Assembly: GCF_003514505.1 (NCBI RefSeq)
Contig: NZ_DOPX01000019.1
Coordinates: 1-64,000 of the forward strand
DNA: 64,000 bases
DNA from: Proteiniclasticum sp.
GTDB lineage: Bacteria > Bacillota > Clostridia > Clostridiales > Clostridiaceae
Direction of reading: 5' to 3'
Positions 33,601 through 42,370 of this stretch are shown piece by piece; within the stretch, counting starts at the first letter, position 1, and each line of letters starts with the position of its first letter. The translations under genes and the position numbers were made by a program. The notes under the pieces are model-generated. The model was not told where the DNA came from and did not search any database. It saw nothing but the letters and a program-made list of their open reading frames with translations.

Positions 33601-34350
33601 ATGGAAAGTTTACAGCTGCAGATTTCAAATTTTGAAGGTCCTTTTGATTTGCTCCTTCATCTTCTGAAAATCAACAAAATGAAAATACAGGAAATCCGTA
33701 TTTCGGAAATCACCAGCCAATATCTTGCTTATCTCCAAGGTATGAAAGAGCTGGATCTGGAAATTGCCTCAGAGTTTTTACTCATTGCATCGACACTTCT
33801 TGAAATCAAGAGCCGTGAGATGCTCCCCAAATATGTGGAAGAAGTGGATGAAGAGGAACTGAAGGAGAAGCTGGTACTTCGTATCGAAGAGTATGAAGCC
33901 TTCAAGCTCATGGCGGAGGGTCTTGGTGAGCGCTATGATGAGGATCTTCTTATCTTCACCAAACGCGCCGAAACCATTGTTGGTGATGAGGTGTCTTTGG
34001 AAGAGCTGCTTCGGGGAGTCACCATTGATCATTTGTATATCACGTATAAGAGCCTGATGAACAGACAGAAAGAGAAGGTGAACCGAAGCGCTCTAAGAAC
34101 AAAAATCATGGAGCGAGAAGAATACAAGATCGAGGATAAGATGGAAGAGCTGGAACGGTTGCTCTATGAAAACAGAAGAGTGAATTTTTCCACACTCCTA
34201 TTTCAGACAAAATCAAAATCGGAATGTATTGTCTTCTTTTTGGCGATTCTTGAACTGTCCAGAAACCATCGGATTCGAGTATCTCAATCAGAAGTTTTCT
34301 CGGAAATCATCATAGAGAAAGGAGCAGAACATGGAATCGAATCTCTTTAA
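33601..34350 (+). CDS. scpA: Segregation and condensation protein A
   Basis: This 249-residue kleisin subunit bridges the SMC dimer. The N-terminus QLQISNFEGPFDLLLHLLKI is diagnostic, the middle is acidic and helical, and the C-terminal winged helix ends FFLAILELSRNHRIRVSQSE. GGGGG lies 6 nt upstream of ATG 33601. It overlaps scpB by 20 nt, as usual. No smc gene is in the window. Confidence 0.96.
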   Translation: MESLQLQISNFEGPFDLLLHLLKINKMKIQEIRISEITSQYLAYLQGMKELDLEIASEFLLIASTLLEIKSREMLPKYVEEVDEEELKEKLVLRIEEYEAFKLMAEGLGERYDEDLLIFTKRAETIVGDEVSLEELLRGVTIDHLYITYKSLMNRQKEKVNRSALRTKIMEREEYKIEDKMEELERLLYENRRVNFSTLLFQTKSKSECIVFFLAILELSRNHRIRVSQSEVFSEIIIEKGAEHGIESL

Positions 34351-34960
34351 TAGTACTGGAACGGAAGATCCTATGGATATCAGCTACTTTATCAGTGTCC
34401 TGGAGAGTATATTATTTGCTGCAGGTGATGCTGTGAAGAAAAAGGATCTGGTACGGATCATGAAAATACGCATGGAGGATTTGGAGAAGGTCATAACCGC
34501 TTATGAAAAGGAGCTGAAGGAAAACCATAGAGGAATCCGACTGCTTGCACTGGAAAACAAACTGCAGCTTGGCACAAAAGAAGCCCATGCTCCTTATCTC
34601 AAGGAACTGCTTGGAGTAAATGAGAGACAGAGTTTGTCGAAAGGATCGCTTGAATGCCTATCCATCATAGCTTTCAAGCAACCAGTAACTCGAGTGGATG
34701 TGGATGAAATCAGAGGAGTCAACAGTGATTATGTGCTCCAGAAGCTGCAGGAAAAAGGTCTCATTAAAGTGGTGGGCAGAAAAGATGCGCCAGGCAGACC
34801 AAAGCTTTATGGAACCACCGATGAGTTCCTGATTCAGTTTGGATTCACATCTCTTAAGGATCTCAAAGAGGAGCATCCATTGCCAGAGAAGTTTGTTGCA
34901 CTGGATGAGAAAAAGAAAGAACTGGAGAAAGAAGATATAGAACTTTTTGAAGAAGAATAG
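34331..34960 (+). CDS. scpB: Segregation and condensation protein B
   Basis: The 209-residue protein has two winged-helix domains, with the family motif LECLSIIAFKQPVTRVDVDE, IRGVNSDYVLQKLQEKGLI, GRKDAPGRPKLYGTT and an acidic C-terminal tail. AGGAG lies 6 nt upstream of ATG 34331, inside scpA. It dimerises on ScpA in the condensin complex. A strong terminator follows. Confidence 0.96.
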   Translation: MESNLFNSTGTEDPMDISYFISVLESILFAAGDAVKKKDLVRIMKIRMEDLEKVITAYEKELKENHRGIRLLALENKLQLGTKEAHAPYLKELLGVNERQSLSKGSLECLSIIAFKQPVTRVDVDEIRGVNSDYVLQKLQEKGLIKVVGRKDAPGRPKLYGTTDEFLIQFGFTSLKDLKEEHPLPEKFVALDEKKKELEKEDIELFEEE

Positions 34961-34962
34961 TT

Positions 34963-35006
34963 AAACCCCTGAAGATGTATCGTAGTGATTTTCTTCAGGG
35001 GTTTTT
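34963..35006. terminator. Intrinsic terminator after scpB
   Basis: AAACCCCTGAAGA...TCTTCAGGGGTTT, 13-bp stem with T run on the plus strand and an A run on the other side. It lies between convergent scpB and the terpene-synthase-like gene and may serve both. Confidence 0.93.
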
Positions 35007-35014
35007 GTCTCGGT

Positions 35015-36256
35015 TTATGAGCCTGTGTTTCGGCTTTCTTTATTTCTAAGAGCCTCTTCCATAATCTTTTCCATCTCAGGATAAAAGGAAAGCCTTACAG
35101 ATGAATAGGATTCAAGAGTTTTGTAATAGTTTTTCGATACATAAGTTGGATGTTTACCTACAACACTTTCCACCATCATACGCATACAGCTCCTGATGAC
35201 GTCGTTCATTGGAACAGGGGAGTTTATTTCTGTTTCATAGGATGCCAGAACGCAGTCAATATACCGGAGAAGTTTTTCTATATATTCATCCAGGTGTGAT
35301 TCAAGCGGAATACCGCTGTATAGAGTCTGGTGTTTCATTGAGGCATCTTCCATTCTGTCCTGCAAGTCGTCCAGCAGCTGTAGAAAAGTTCCATAACCAA
35401 ATGCAAAAGTGGATTCATTGGGGGTGAGTTCGCCTTTGACAAGGCACGCATCGGCTAGAACAGAGGCGCCTCCTTTATAAAAGCTTAATTGGAGTATTTC
35501 CTGTGGGGGCACTTCTTTTTTGCTCTGGAGGATGCTTTTTGACTGAGCGTCCTGAATATACCAAAGGCTTTCATAGACGGATGGATACGTATCTCTAGGA
35601 AATTCTCTCTCAATATTGTCCAGAAGGGCGCATACTTTAGCTTCGTATGGAGTGGGAGCAGAAACAGGATTCCCCAGTATTTTATCGTATATCATATGAT
35701 TGAAGGAGGACTTCTCCTTACTGGAAGTATTTGGATCGTCCAGATAATTATCTGTATAGGGATAAAGAAGGCTGTAAGAGAATATGGAGGATGTAAGACA
35801 GACTGGCTTATGAAAAAGCAGCTGAAGACAGTTCATAATCCATACATTACGAACAGCCTGAAAAAGATCCTCTGGTTTGAACTCTGGTTCAAATAATTGT
35901 GATTTCTCAAAAAAAGCTTCAGTACTTTCCAAAAAGCCAAGATTCATAAACTCCATCAGGAAAGGAGTGGAATAGAGCAGCTTTTCCTGATCCAGCATCT
36001 TTGCGGTTTCTTTCAGTTTTACTCTCAACTCATCTTTCTCTTCCTTACTCATTTGTCTGAGTAATTCCTCATTCAAATCCGGAAGTTCTTTTAGAGTCTT
36101 TTCCAAAAGCTTTCGAAGCTTACGTTCATGAAGAATCTTCTGTAGAATGGATACTTTCGGAAGTGTCCATTCATCCCAAGGATCACAACTGTGATACGAC
36201 TCTATTGCATCATGGAGCAGTTTCTCCATGGGTAAATTCCTTGTTTTGGCGCTCAT
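35015..36256 (-). CDS. Class I isoprenoid (terpene) synthase-like enzyme, uncharacterised
   Basis: About 413 residues, mostly alpha-helical and without membrane segments. Two aspartate motifs sit where class I terpenoid synthases bind Mg-diphosphate: YPYTDNYLDDP (D169, D173, D174) and QLLDDLQDRMED (D296, D297, D300). The first resembles the DYxxDD form of the YtpB/DUF2600 large terpene synthases. I therefore call it a terpene-synthase-like enzyme; substrate and product are unknown. The start at 36256 has AAGGAG 7 nt upstream, with two ATG codons just before it. It is a lone minus-strand gene with plus-strand operons on both sides. FPP could come from ispA at 21 kb. Confidence 0.65.
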   Translation of the reverse strand: MSAKTRNLPMEKLLHDAIESYHSCDPWDEWTLPKVSILQKILHERKLRKLLEKTLKELPDLNEELLRQMSKEEKDELRVKLKETAKMLDQEKLLYSTPFLMEFMNLGFLESTEAFFEKSQLFEPEFKPEDLFQAVRNVWIMNCLQLLFHKPVCLTSSIFSYSLLYPYTDNYLDDPNTSSKEKSSFNHMIYDKILGNPVSAPTPYEAKVCALLDNIEREFPRDTYPSVYESLWYIQDAQSKSILQSKKEVPPQEILQLSFYKGGASVLADACLVKGELTPNESTFAFGYGTFLQLLDDLQDRMEDASMKHQTLYSGIPLESHLDEYIEKLLRYIDCVLASYETEINSPVPMNDVIRSCMRMMVESVVGKHPTYVSKNYYKTLESYSSVRLSFYPEMEKIMEEALRNKESRNTGS

Positions 36257-36361
36257 CATCATTCTCCTTCTACTGTTTTTCTTCTTCGTACTGATCTTAT
36301 GATTACACTTATACCCCATAGAGATGAAAAAATGATTAAAATGATAATCTGATGGTATATA

Positions 36362-36388
36362 TTAATAAATTGAATAAAGTGCCGATAG
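36362..36388 (+). promoter_or_regulatory. Possible sigma-28/SigD-type promoter of chemoreceptor gene
   Basis: TTAATAAA (36362), then GCCGATAG (36381-36388), with TTAA to GCCGATAG separated by 15 nt. The flagellar sigma consensus is TAAA-N15-GCCGATAA; the -10 matches at 7 of 8 positions and the -35 is imperfect. The setting upstream of an MCP gene fits motility control. Confidence 0.45.
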
Positions 36389-36430
36389 AAGCAGTATCAG
36401 TATTATAACTTAAGGAAGAGGAGACAGGAA

Positions 36431-38242
36431 ATGAAAGGGACATTGGTAAGCATCTGGCTGACAACTTTAACGAGACTGTATGGAGAGAGTCAGAAGAATG
36501 AAATTCTGAAAGCCGCAGGGTGGAATCCTCAGAGAATCATTACACCGCTGGAGGAAATTGACGATGCGGAAATAAAAGGGATCATGGAAAATTTTGCAAA
36601 AAAGCAAGGGATGAAGATTGAAGACCTCTATCGGACTTTGGGGGTAAATAATGTTCAGTCTTTTAGGGAGTGGTTTCCTTCCTATTTTGAAACAAATTCA
36701 GCCATGGGATTCCTGATGATGATGGACACGGTACATGCACAGCTGACGAAAATGATTGCTGGTGCGAAACCACCAAGACTGATACCAGAGCCCATTGACG
36801 AGAAGAATTTTTTGATGGTTTATAAATCCACAAGAGGGCTGCACCATTACCTTATGGGACTCATTGAGGGAGTTGGAAATCACTTTGGGGAGAAGATTAG
36901 CGCAGAGATTTTAGAAGAGACCAAGGAAGGCGCGGTTCATGTAGTCAAAATTCATCTCTCTTTTGAGAAAACACCAAAAAAAGTGAAGAAATATCCCTTT
37001 TCTAGAGTGCTTTCGTTTGGGATGATAAAATCCTTGCCCCTGAAATCAGCCATACTTCCTGCGTTGGTAAGTGCTGCAGCAATATTTGCTGTTCAGGGAA
37101 CACAAGATCTGGTCCTTCTTGCAGGAATTCCAGTTATGGTTCTTATTTCATCGGCGATGGGGAATCATCTTCTTCTGAAGCCTATGAAGGATATTAAAGA
37201 AGAGATTGAAGCCATTAAAGTGCTGGATTTGTCAAAAGAGCTTAAAGTCATCACGGCGGATCAGTTTGAAGGAATCCTAGGGAATCTTTCACAAGCAAAG
37301 GAACATCTGAAAGAGGAGTTCACCTACTATAGAGGGGGAATGGATGATCTTTATTCCTTCATCGGTAAGTTCTCAAAGGTTGCTAAAAACCTAGGAGATG
37401 TTTCTGAGCTCATCGCAAGCTCTGTGGAAGAAGTGGCAGAAGGAGCACAGCATCAGGCCTCGGAAACAGAAGCATCAGTTAGTATATTGGCAGAGAATAT
37501 TAAAATCCTCAATGAAATCAGCACACAGGAACTGAATGGGAAAAAATCTCTGGAAGATGCAGTAGAGCAGATTGAAGTGTCTTTTAAAGATCTGGAGAAA
37601 GTTTCTGGAAAAATGAACCTGGTAAAGGAGAACTTCTCGAGGGTCAATGAAACAGGGAAAGATCTTGGAACAAAGGTGAAAGACATCATAAGCATTGTTG
37701 GAACTGTAGAAAGCATTGCGGAACAGACGAATCTTCTGGCCTTAAATGCATCCATAGAAGCTGCCCGAGCAGGAGAAATGGGACGTGGATTCAGTGTAGT
37801 TGCGGAAGAGATCCGAAAGCTCGCTGAAGACTCAAAAGAAGCGGTCAGCACCATCAATACAAATCTGAATGAGTTTATACTTGGTGTGAATGACATGGTA
37901 TCCAAGGTCAATGATCAATATGGAGAATTGGATGCAGGAACAAAAACCATGGAAAATGTCACAGCGGAAAGCAAGACTGCAACAAAGAGAATTCATGCAG
38001 TTTCGGGATCCATCGCAGAAATCTCCAACAAACTGTCTATGGAAACAGAAAAAATCAACCAAGTTTTTGATAATGTACATAAATTAGCGGCGATTGCAGA
38101 AGAAAATTCAGCTTCATCTCAGGAAATGAGCGCCAACGTCACAAGTTTTGCGGGGGAAATATCCAAACTCACTGAAAACATAGATGAGCTGGAGAAGGTA
38201 GTACTGTTCTTGAAAAATGAACTGAAAAGATATAAGCTATAG
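36431..38242 (+). CDS. H-NOX domain methyl-accepting chemotaxis protein
   Basis: The 603-residue protein joins an N-terminal H-NOX haem sensor (1-185) to an MCP. MKGTLVSIW opens the domain; proximal His102 lies in MMMDTVHAQL and the haem-propionate motif YKSTR is Y131/S133/R135. Trp9, Asn74 and Tyr140 coincide with the distal residues that stabilise O2 in the Caldanaerobacter tengcongensis H-NOX, so oxygen binding is predicted. Two membrane helices (about 205-250) and a HAMP-like linker follow. The signalling hairpin holds the MCP core IAEQTNLLALNASIEAARAG. GGAAGAGGAG precedes the ATG. It probably mediates oxygen avoidance. Confidence 0.93.
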   Translation: MKGTLVSIWLTTLTRLYGESQKNEILKAAGWNPQRIITPLEEIDDAEIKGIMENFAKKQGMKIEDLYRTLGVNNVQSFREWFPSYFETNSAMGFLMMMDTVHAQLTKMIAGAKPPRLIPEPIDEKNFLMVYKSTRGLHHYLMGLIEGVGNHFGEKISAEILEETKEGAVHVVKIHLSFEKTPKKVKKYPFSRVLSFGMIKSLPLKSAILPALVSAAAIFAVQGTQDLVLLAGIPVMVLISSAMGNHLLLKPMKDIKEEIEAIKVLDLSKELKVITADQFEGILGNLSQAKEHLKEEFTYYRGGMDDLYSFIGKFSKVAKNLGDVSELIASSVEEVAEGAQHQASETEASVSILAENIKILNEISTQELNGKKSLEDAVEQIEVSFKDLEKVSGKMNLVKENFSRVNETGKDLGTKVKDIISIVGTVESIAEQTNLLALNASIEAARAGEMGRGFSVVAEEIRKLAEDSKEAVSTINTNLNEFILGVNDMVSKVNDQYGELDAGTKTMENVTAESKTATKRIHAVSGSIAEISNKLSMETEKINQVFDNVHKLAAIAEENSASSQEMSANVTSFAGEISKLTENIDELEKVVLFLKNELKRYKL

Positions 38243-38263
38243 AATCCATGAAAACATAAAGTT

Positions 38264-38296
38264 AAGAAAGCTCAGTGTGATGCACTGGGCTTTCTT
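38264..38296 (+). terminator. Intrinsic terminator of chemoreceptor gene
   Basis: AAGAAAGCTCAGTG-TGATG-CACTGGGCTTTCTT with one G-T pair, 20 nt after the MCP stop. Confidence 0.85.
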
Positions 38297-38588
38297 CATT
38301 ACAGCAGAAAGAAGTAGCAATCATATTGTTGAACTTGTTAACATAATATTTATTATGGTTAATGAGTTATTGTCAACTAAAATCGCACTTCATGTTAATA
38401 TCAAAAATACTGCTTCCTTTCCGGTTAAAGTAATTCTATTTATCAGCAGGAGAAAGAATACAGAAAGAGCTGTAACTGTTATGGATATCCTTTACTGCTA
38501 TAGAGAAACAGAATATAATGAAAATAATTGAAATAAAACCATGAACATTGATGATCCAATAATGGATGTTTGAAAGAGAGGATAAGTT
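38297..38588 (+). promoter_or_regulatory. AT-rich intergenic region with rpiR promoter
   Basis: No credible gene is seen; an 84-codon frame at 38277-38531 begins inside the terminator and lacks a ribosome binding site. TTTACT (38491), 17-nt spacer and TATAAT (38514-38519) give a likely promoter about 60 nt before the RpiR-family gene. The rest (38300-38480) is AT-rich with no recognised element. Confidence 0.5.
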
Positions 38589-39446
38589 ATGGAAGGCAAC
38601 CGTGATGATCTGATGAGAGTTATCCAGAGCAAATATGCAAAACTGAGTAAGGGGCAGAAACTGATTGCTGAGTTTATACTGAAGCAGTACGATAAGGCAG
38701 CATTTATGACGGCATCCAAGCTTGGTGCAAGTGTAGGGGTTTCTGAATCCACTGTGGTACGATTTGCAAATGAGCTCGGTTATGAAGGATATCCAGAACT
38801 TCAGAAATCACTGCAGGATATCGTGAAAGTAAAGCTGACCACTGTTCAGAGACTGGAGCTGACGAACAGTCTAGTCAATACAGAGAATGCGCTGAAAGGT
38901 GTTCTGAAGGCGGACATGGAGAATATCCGTGCTACATTGGAGAAGATTAATGAGCAGACTTTTGAGCAGATCATTGATGCGATTTTTGAAGCAAGAAATA
39001 TTTATATCATAGGCCTTAGAAGTTCAAACACGCTGGCAAATTTCCTTGCCTTTTATCTGAACTTGTTTTTGGATAATGTCCGTTCTATCCATCAAGGGTA
39101 TAGCGATATTTTTGAACAGATGATCAAACTGAACAAAGACGATCTTGTCATCGGAATTGGTTTTCCGAGATATTCCCAGAAAACCATCGAAGCACTGGAT
39201 TTTGCGAAAAGCAGAGGTGCAAAGGTTAGCGTCATCACCGACAGCCTGCTGTCACCTTTAGCAGCGCGCGCTGATTATAGTCTCATTGCACAAAGTAATA
39301 TGGCATCCTTTGTAGACTCTCTTGTAGCTCCTCTCAGCGTCATAAATGCTGTGATTGTTTCTGTTGGTATGAGGAAAAAAGATCAAGTGGGTGAGATTTT
39401 CAATACCTTGGAAGAGATCTGGAAGAAGCATGATATCTTCAATTAA
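38589..39446 (+). CDS. RpiR/MurR family transcriptional regulator
   Basis: The 285-residue regulator has an N-terminal HTH_6 domain (AFMTASKLGASVGVSESTVVRFANELGYEGYPEL) read here as two pieces: AFMTASKLGASVGVSESTVV and RFANELGYEGYPEL. A C-terminal SIS sugar-phosphate-binding domain follows, with IYIIGLRSSNTLANF, GIGFPRYSQKTIEALD and VITDSLLSPLAARAD. Family members sense phosphosugars or related ligands. It is monocistronic with its own promoter and terminator; no sugar operon adjoins, so its target is unknown. GAGAGGA precedes the ATG. Clostridial amino-acid fermenters have many such regulators. Confidence 0.9.
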   Translation: MEGNRDDLMRVIQSKYAKLSKGQKLIAEFILKQYDKAAFMTASKLGASVGVSESTVVRFANELGYEGYPELQKSLQDIVKVKLTTVQRLELTNSLVNTENALKGVLKADMENIRATLEKINEQTFEQIIDAIFEARNIYIIGLRSSNTLANFLAFYLNLFLDNVRSIHQGYSDIFEQMIKLNKDDLVIGIGFPRYSQKTIEALDFAKSRGAKVSVITDSLLSPLAARADYSLIAQSNMASFVDSLVAPLSVINAVIVSVGMRKKDQVGEIFNTLEEIWKKHDIFN

Positions 39447-39460
39447 TCATAGCAAATTTG

Positions 39461-39508
39461 AAATCCATACTCGTTACCCAAATAACGAAGTATGGATTTT
39501 TATATTTT
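39461..39508 (+). terminator. Intrinsic terminator of the RpiR gene
   Basis: AAATCCATAC(T)CGTTA...TAACGAAGTATGGATTT, a long stem with one bulge, followed by a T-rich tract, 15 nt after the stop. Confidence 0.9.
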
Positions 39509-39695
39509 ATCCCTTCCTTTCATCTTTTTCTTAATGAAATTTATGAAAATATAATTGGTTCTACAAGGATGTAAAGGTTTTAATAAGAACTTAATAAACT
39601 TTTTGTAAGCGGGTGAAAAACAGCGGATTTCATTGTAGAATAGACATGTAAGACTAATCACCACTATTACGGAAAACAAATTTGGGGGTAAAAAA

Positions 39696-41063
39696 ATGGC
39701 AAGTACAATGCTTAGCTCAACAGAGTACATTGAGAAGATCATTAATGATGTAAAGGCAAAAAATGGTCATGAACCAGAGTTTATTCAGACTGTAGAAGAA
39801 GTTCTTCCTACACTGAAGCCAGTTCTTGATAAGTTCCCAGAATATATGAAGATGAATCTTCTTGGTAGGTTCGTTGAACCTGAAAGAATGATTATGTTCA
39901 AAGTCTCATGGGAAGATGACAATGGTCATGTTCAGGTCAACAGAGGGTATAGAGTACAGTTTAATGGTGTGATTGGGCCATACAAAGGCGGACTCAGATT
40001 CCATCCATCTGTAACACTCTCCATTATGAAATTCCTTGCTTTTGAGCAAACATTAAAGAACTCTCTGACAGGACTTCCGATTGGTGGAGGTAAGGGTGGT
40101 TCTGACTTTGATCCAAGAGGAAAATCAGACAGTGAAATTTTAAGATTCTGCCAGAGCTTCATGACAGAACTTTATAGACATATTGGACCAGATGTGGACG
40201 TTCCAGCTGGAGATATCGGAGTAGGTGCTAGAGAAATCGGTTATCTTTTCGGTATGTACAGAAGAATCCGTGGCGCATTTGAAAATGGAGTCTTCACAGG
40301 AAAAGGAATTCCATATGGTGGATCACTTATCCGTCCAGAAGCTACTGGCTTCGGTATTGTATATTTCTGTAACGAGATTCTCGAACACCTGGGCGATAAG
40401 ATGGTTGGCAAAACCATCGCTGCATCCGGTTTCGGAAATGTTACCTGGGGCGTTTGTATGAAAGCAACAGAACTCGGGGCTAAGGTTGTTACTCTATCCG
40501 GTCCGGATGGATATATTTACGATCCAGATGGTGTAAGCACACCTGAAAAAATCAACTATCTTGTTGAAATGAGAAACTCAGGAAGAGACAAGGTGAAAGA
40601 CTATGCAGACAAGTTCGGTGTGGAGTTCTTTGCAGGTGAAAAGCCATGGGGCAGAAAAGTAGACATCATAATGCCTTGTGCAACTCAGAATGACATTCAC
40701 ATTGAACATGCAAAGATGATTACAGACAATGCAATCAAGTATGTTTGTGAAGGCGCAAATATGCCATGCACCAACGAAGCTGTAACGCACTTCTTGAACA
40801 GCGGAGTTGTAGTTGGGCCATCCAAGGCTGCCAACGCTGGTGGTGTATCTGTATCCGCTCTTGAAATGTCACAGAACAGCATGAGACTTTCCTGGACAGA
40901 AGAAGAAGTGGATGCAAAGCTTCATCAGATTATGAAAAATATTCATAAGAACGCGAAAGAAGCTGCTGAGTTCTACGGTTTCGGATATAATCTGGTTGCT
41001 GGTGCCAACATCGCAGGATTTGACAAGGTTGCAAAAGCAATGGTTGCTCAGGGACAGTATTAA
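39696..41063 (+). CDS. gdhA: Glutamate dehydrogenase
   Basis: The 455-residue hexameric enzyme interconverts glutamate and 2-oxoglutarate. Visible are the substrate site GPYKGGLRFHPSV and LPIGGGKGGSDFDPRGKSD with the catalytic Lys, DVPAGDIGVG, and the dinucleotide fold AASGFGNVTWG. The closest pattern in my memory is the Clostridium symbiosum type, which uses NAD; coenzyme choice cannot be read surely from sequence. GGGGGT lies upstream of ATG 39696. It stands alone with a terminator, consistent with high expression in an amino-acid fermenter. Confidence 0.95.
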   Translation: MASTMLSSTEYIEKIINDVKAKNGHEPEFIQTVEEVLPTLKPVLDKFPEYMKMNLLGRFVEPERMIMFKVSWEDDNGHVQVNRGYRVQFNGVIGPYKGGLRFHPSVTLSIMKFLAFEQTLKNSLTGLPIGGGKGGSDFDPRGKSDSEILRFCQSFMTELYRHIGPDVDVPAGDIGVGAREIGYLFGMYRRIRGAFENGVFTGKGIPYGGSLIRPEATGFGIVYFCNEILEHLGDKMVGKTIAASGFGNVTWGVCMKATELGAKVVTLSGPDGYIYDPDGVSTPEKINYLVEMRNSGRDKVKDYADKFGVEFFAGEKPWGRKVDIIMPCATQNDIHIEHAKMITDNAIKYVCEGANMPCTNEAVTHFLNSGVVVGPSKAANAGGVSVSALEMSQNSMRLSWTEEEVDAKLHQIMKNIHKNAKEAAEFYGFGYNLVAGANIAGFDKVAKAMVAQGQY

Positions 41064-41077
41064 AATAGAAGAGTACA

Positions 41078-41106
41078 GAAGGCTTGCATTATTGCAAGCC
41101 TTTCTT
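41078..41106 (+). terminator. Intrinsic terminator of gdhA
   Basis: AGGCTTGCA-TTAT-TGCAAGCCT, perfect 9-bp stem followed by TTCTTT, 15 nt after the stop. Confidence 0.92.
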
Positions 41107-41161
41107 TATCATAATGGATGAGGATATTCCGGATTGCGGAATGAATGTGTGAGGATAATAT

Positions 41162-42370
41162 ATGAGAGTAATAGTTGTTGGTGGTGGCCCTGCAGGCATA
41201 ATGGCATCCATACGTGCTGCCGAAAAAGGGCATCAGGTGGTTTTGCTGGAAAGAAATGAGAAAATCGGAAAAAAACTTTTTATCACTGGAAAAGGAAGAT
41301 GTAATATCACCAATGAAAAGGATATTTCTGAGTTCTTTGAAAATATTCCAAGAAACCCTGAGTTTCTTTATAGCGCATTGTATTCCTACACCAACGAACA
41401 GCTGATGGAGTTTTTTAGAAAACGGGGGCTTGTTCTGAAAGTAGAGCGTGGTCACCGTGTGTTTCCAGAATCGGATAAATCCTCTGATGTGATTGACGTG
41501 CTTCGGAGAGAACTTTTGAAAAAACATGTGGAAGTGCAGTACCACACCTTGGTAAAAGATGTCATTCTGGAAAGGAACAGAATTCTGAAGCTTGTCACAA
41601 ACAAAGGCAGTATATCTGGAGATTGGTATATTTTCGCTGGAGGTGGGTGTTCTTATTTTGGCACTGGATCAGACGGAACTCTTCAGAATATTTCCGAACG
41701 CATCGGACATTCCGTATACCCAATGGCACCATCACTGATTCCATTAGTTACCAAGGAAACTTTCGTGAAAGATCTTCAAGGGCTAAGTCTTAAGAATGTA
41801 AGATTTACGCTGAAGGTGCAGAATAAAGAGGTGTTTACGGATATTGGAGAAATGCTGTTCACTCATTTTGGAGTCAGTGGACCTTTGGTGCTTTCTGCAT
41901 CTGCTTTTTATAAGCCTGGTCATGTGGAAGGTCTGATTGATCTGAAACCAGGACTTCATGAGAATGCCTTGGATCAGAGGCTTCAAAGAGATTTTCTGAA
42001 GTATCAGAATAAAGATTTCAGAAACGCACTGACGGATTTACTTCCATCAAAACTGATTCCTTTTATTATCGAACAGTCTGGTATTGATCCAGAGAAGAAA
42101 TGCAACAGCATTACAAAAGGGGAACGTCTGAAACTTGTCAGGGTTCTGAAAAACATTCCACTCACAGTGGTAGGAACAAAATCTATAAATGAAGCAATTA
42201 TCACCAGGGGCGGTGTGGTGACAAAGGAAATCGATCCAAGCTCCATGAAATCGAAAATTATCGATAATCTCTCTTTCGCTGGAGAAATGATTGATGTGGA
42301 TGCTGTGACAGGTGGATTCAACCTTCAGATTGCTTTCTCAACAGGTTTTCTGGCAGGTGATTCCATATGA
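41162..42370 (+). CDS. BaiN/HI0933 family NAD(P)/FAD-dependent oxidoreductase
   Basis: The 402-residue flavoprotein has the N-terminal FAD site VIVVGGGPAGIMASIRAAEKG, the family motif IGKKLFITGKGRCNITN, a central inserted beta domain, and a C-terminal FAGEMIDVDAVTGGFNLQIAF that completes the FAD fold. The HI0933/YhiN family is widespread; one member, BaiN, was linked to bile-acid dehydroxylation, but for most the substrate is unknown. It overlaps aroH by 4 nt (ATGA). In Clostridia this flavoprotein often lies upstream of cmk-ispH-rpsA, which fits here except for the missing cmk. Confidence 0.87.
   Translation: MRVIVVGGGPAGIMASIRAAEKGHQVVLLERNEKIGKKLFITGKGRCNITNEKDISEFFENIPRNPEFLYSALYSYTNEQLMEFFRKRGLVLKVERGHRVFPESDKSSDVIDVLRRELLKKHVEVQYHTLVKDVILERNRILKLVTNKGSISGDWYIFAGGGCSYFGTGSDGTLQNISERIGHSVYPMAPSLIPLVTKETFVKDLQGLSLKNVRFTLKVQNKEVFTDIGEMLFTHFGVSGPLVLSASAFYKPGHVEGLIDLKPGLHENALDQRLQRDFLKYQNKDFRNALTDLLPSKLIPFIIEQSGIDPEKKCNSITKGERLKLVRVLKNIPLTVVGTKSINEAIITRGGVVTKEIDPSSMKSKIIDNLSFAGEMIDVDAVTGGFNLQIAFSTGFLAGDSI

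Noticed and set aside
38277..38531. 84-codon frame after the chemoreceptor gene
   Set aside because: Begins inside the terminator hairpin, lacks a Shine-Dalgarno and covers the rpiR promoter.
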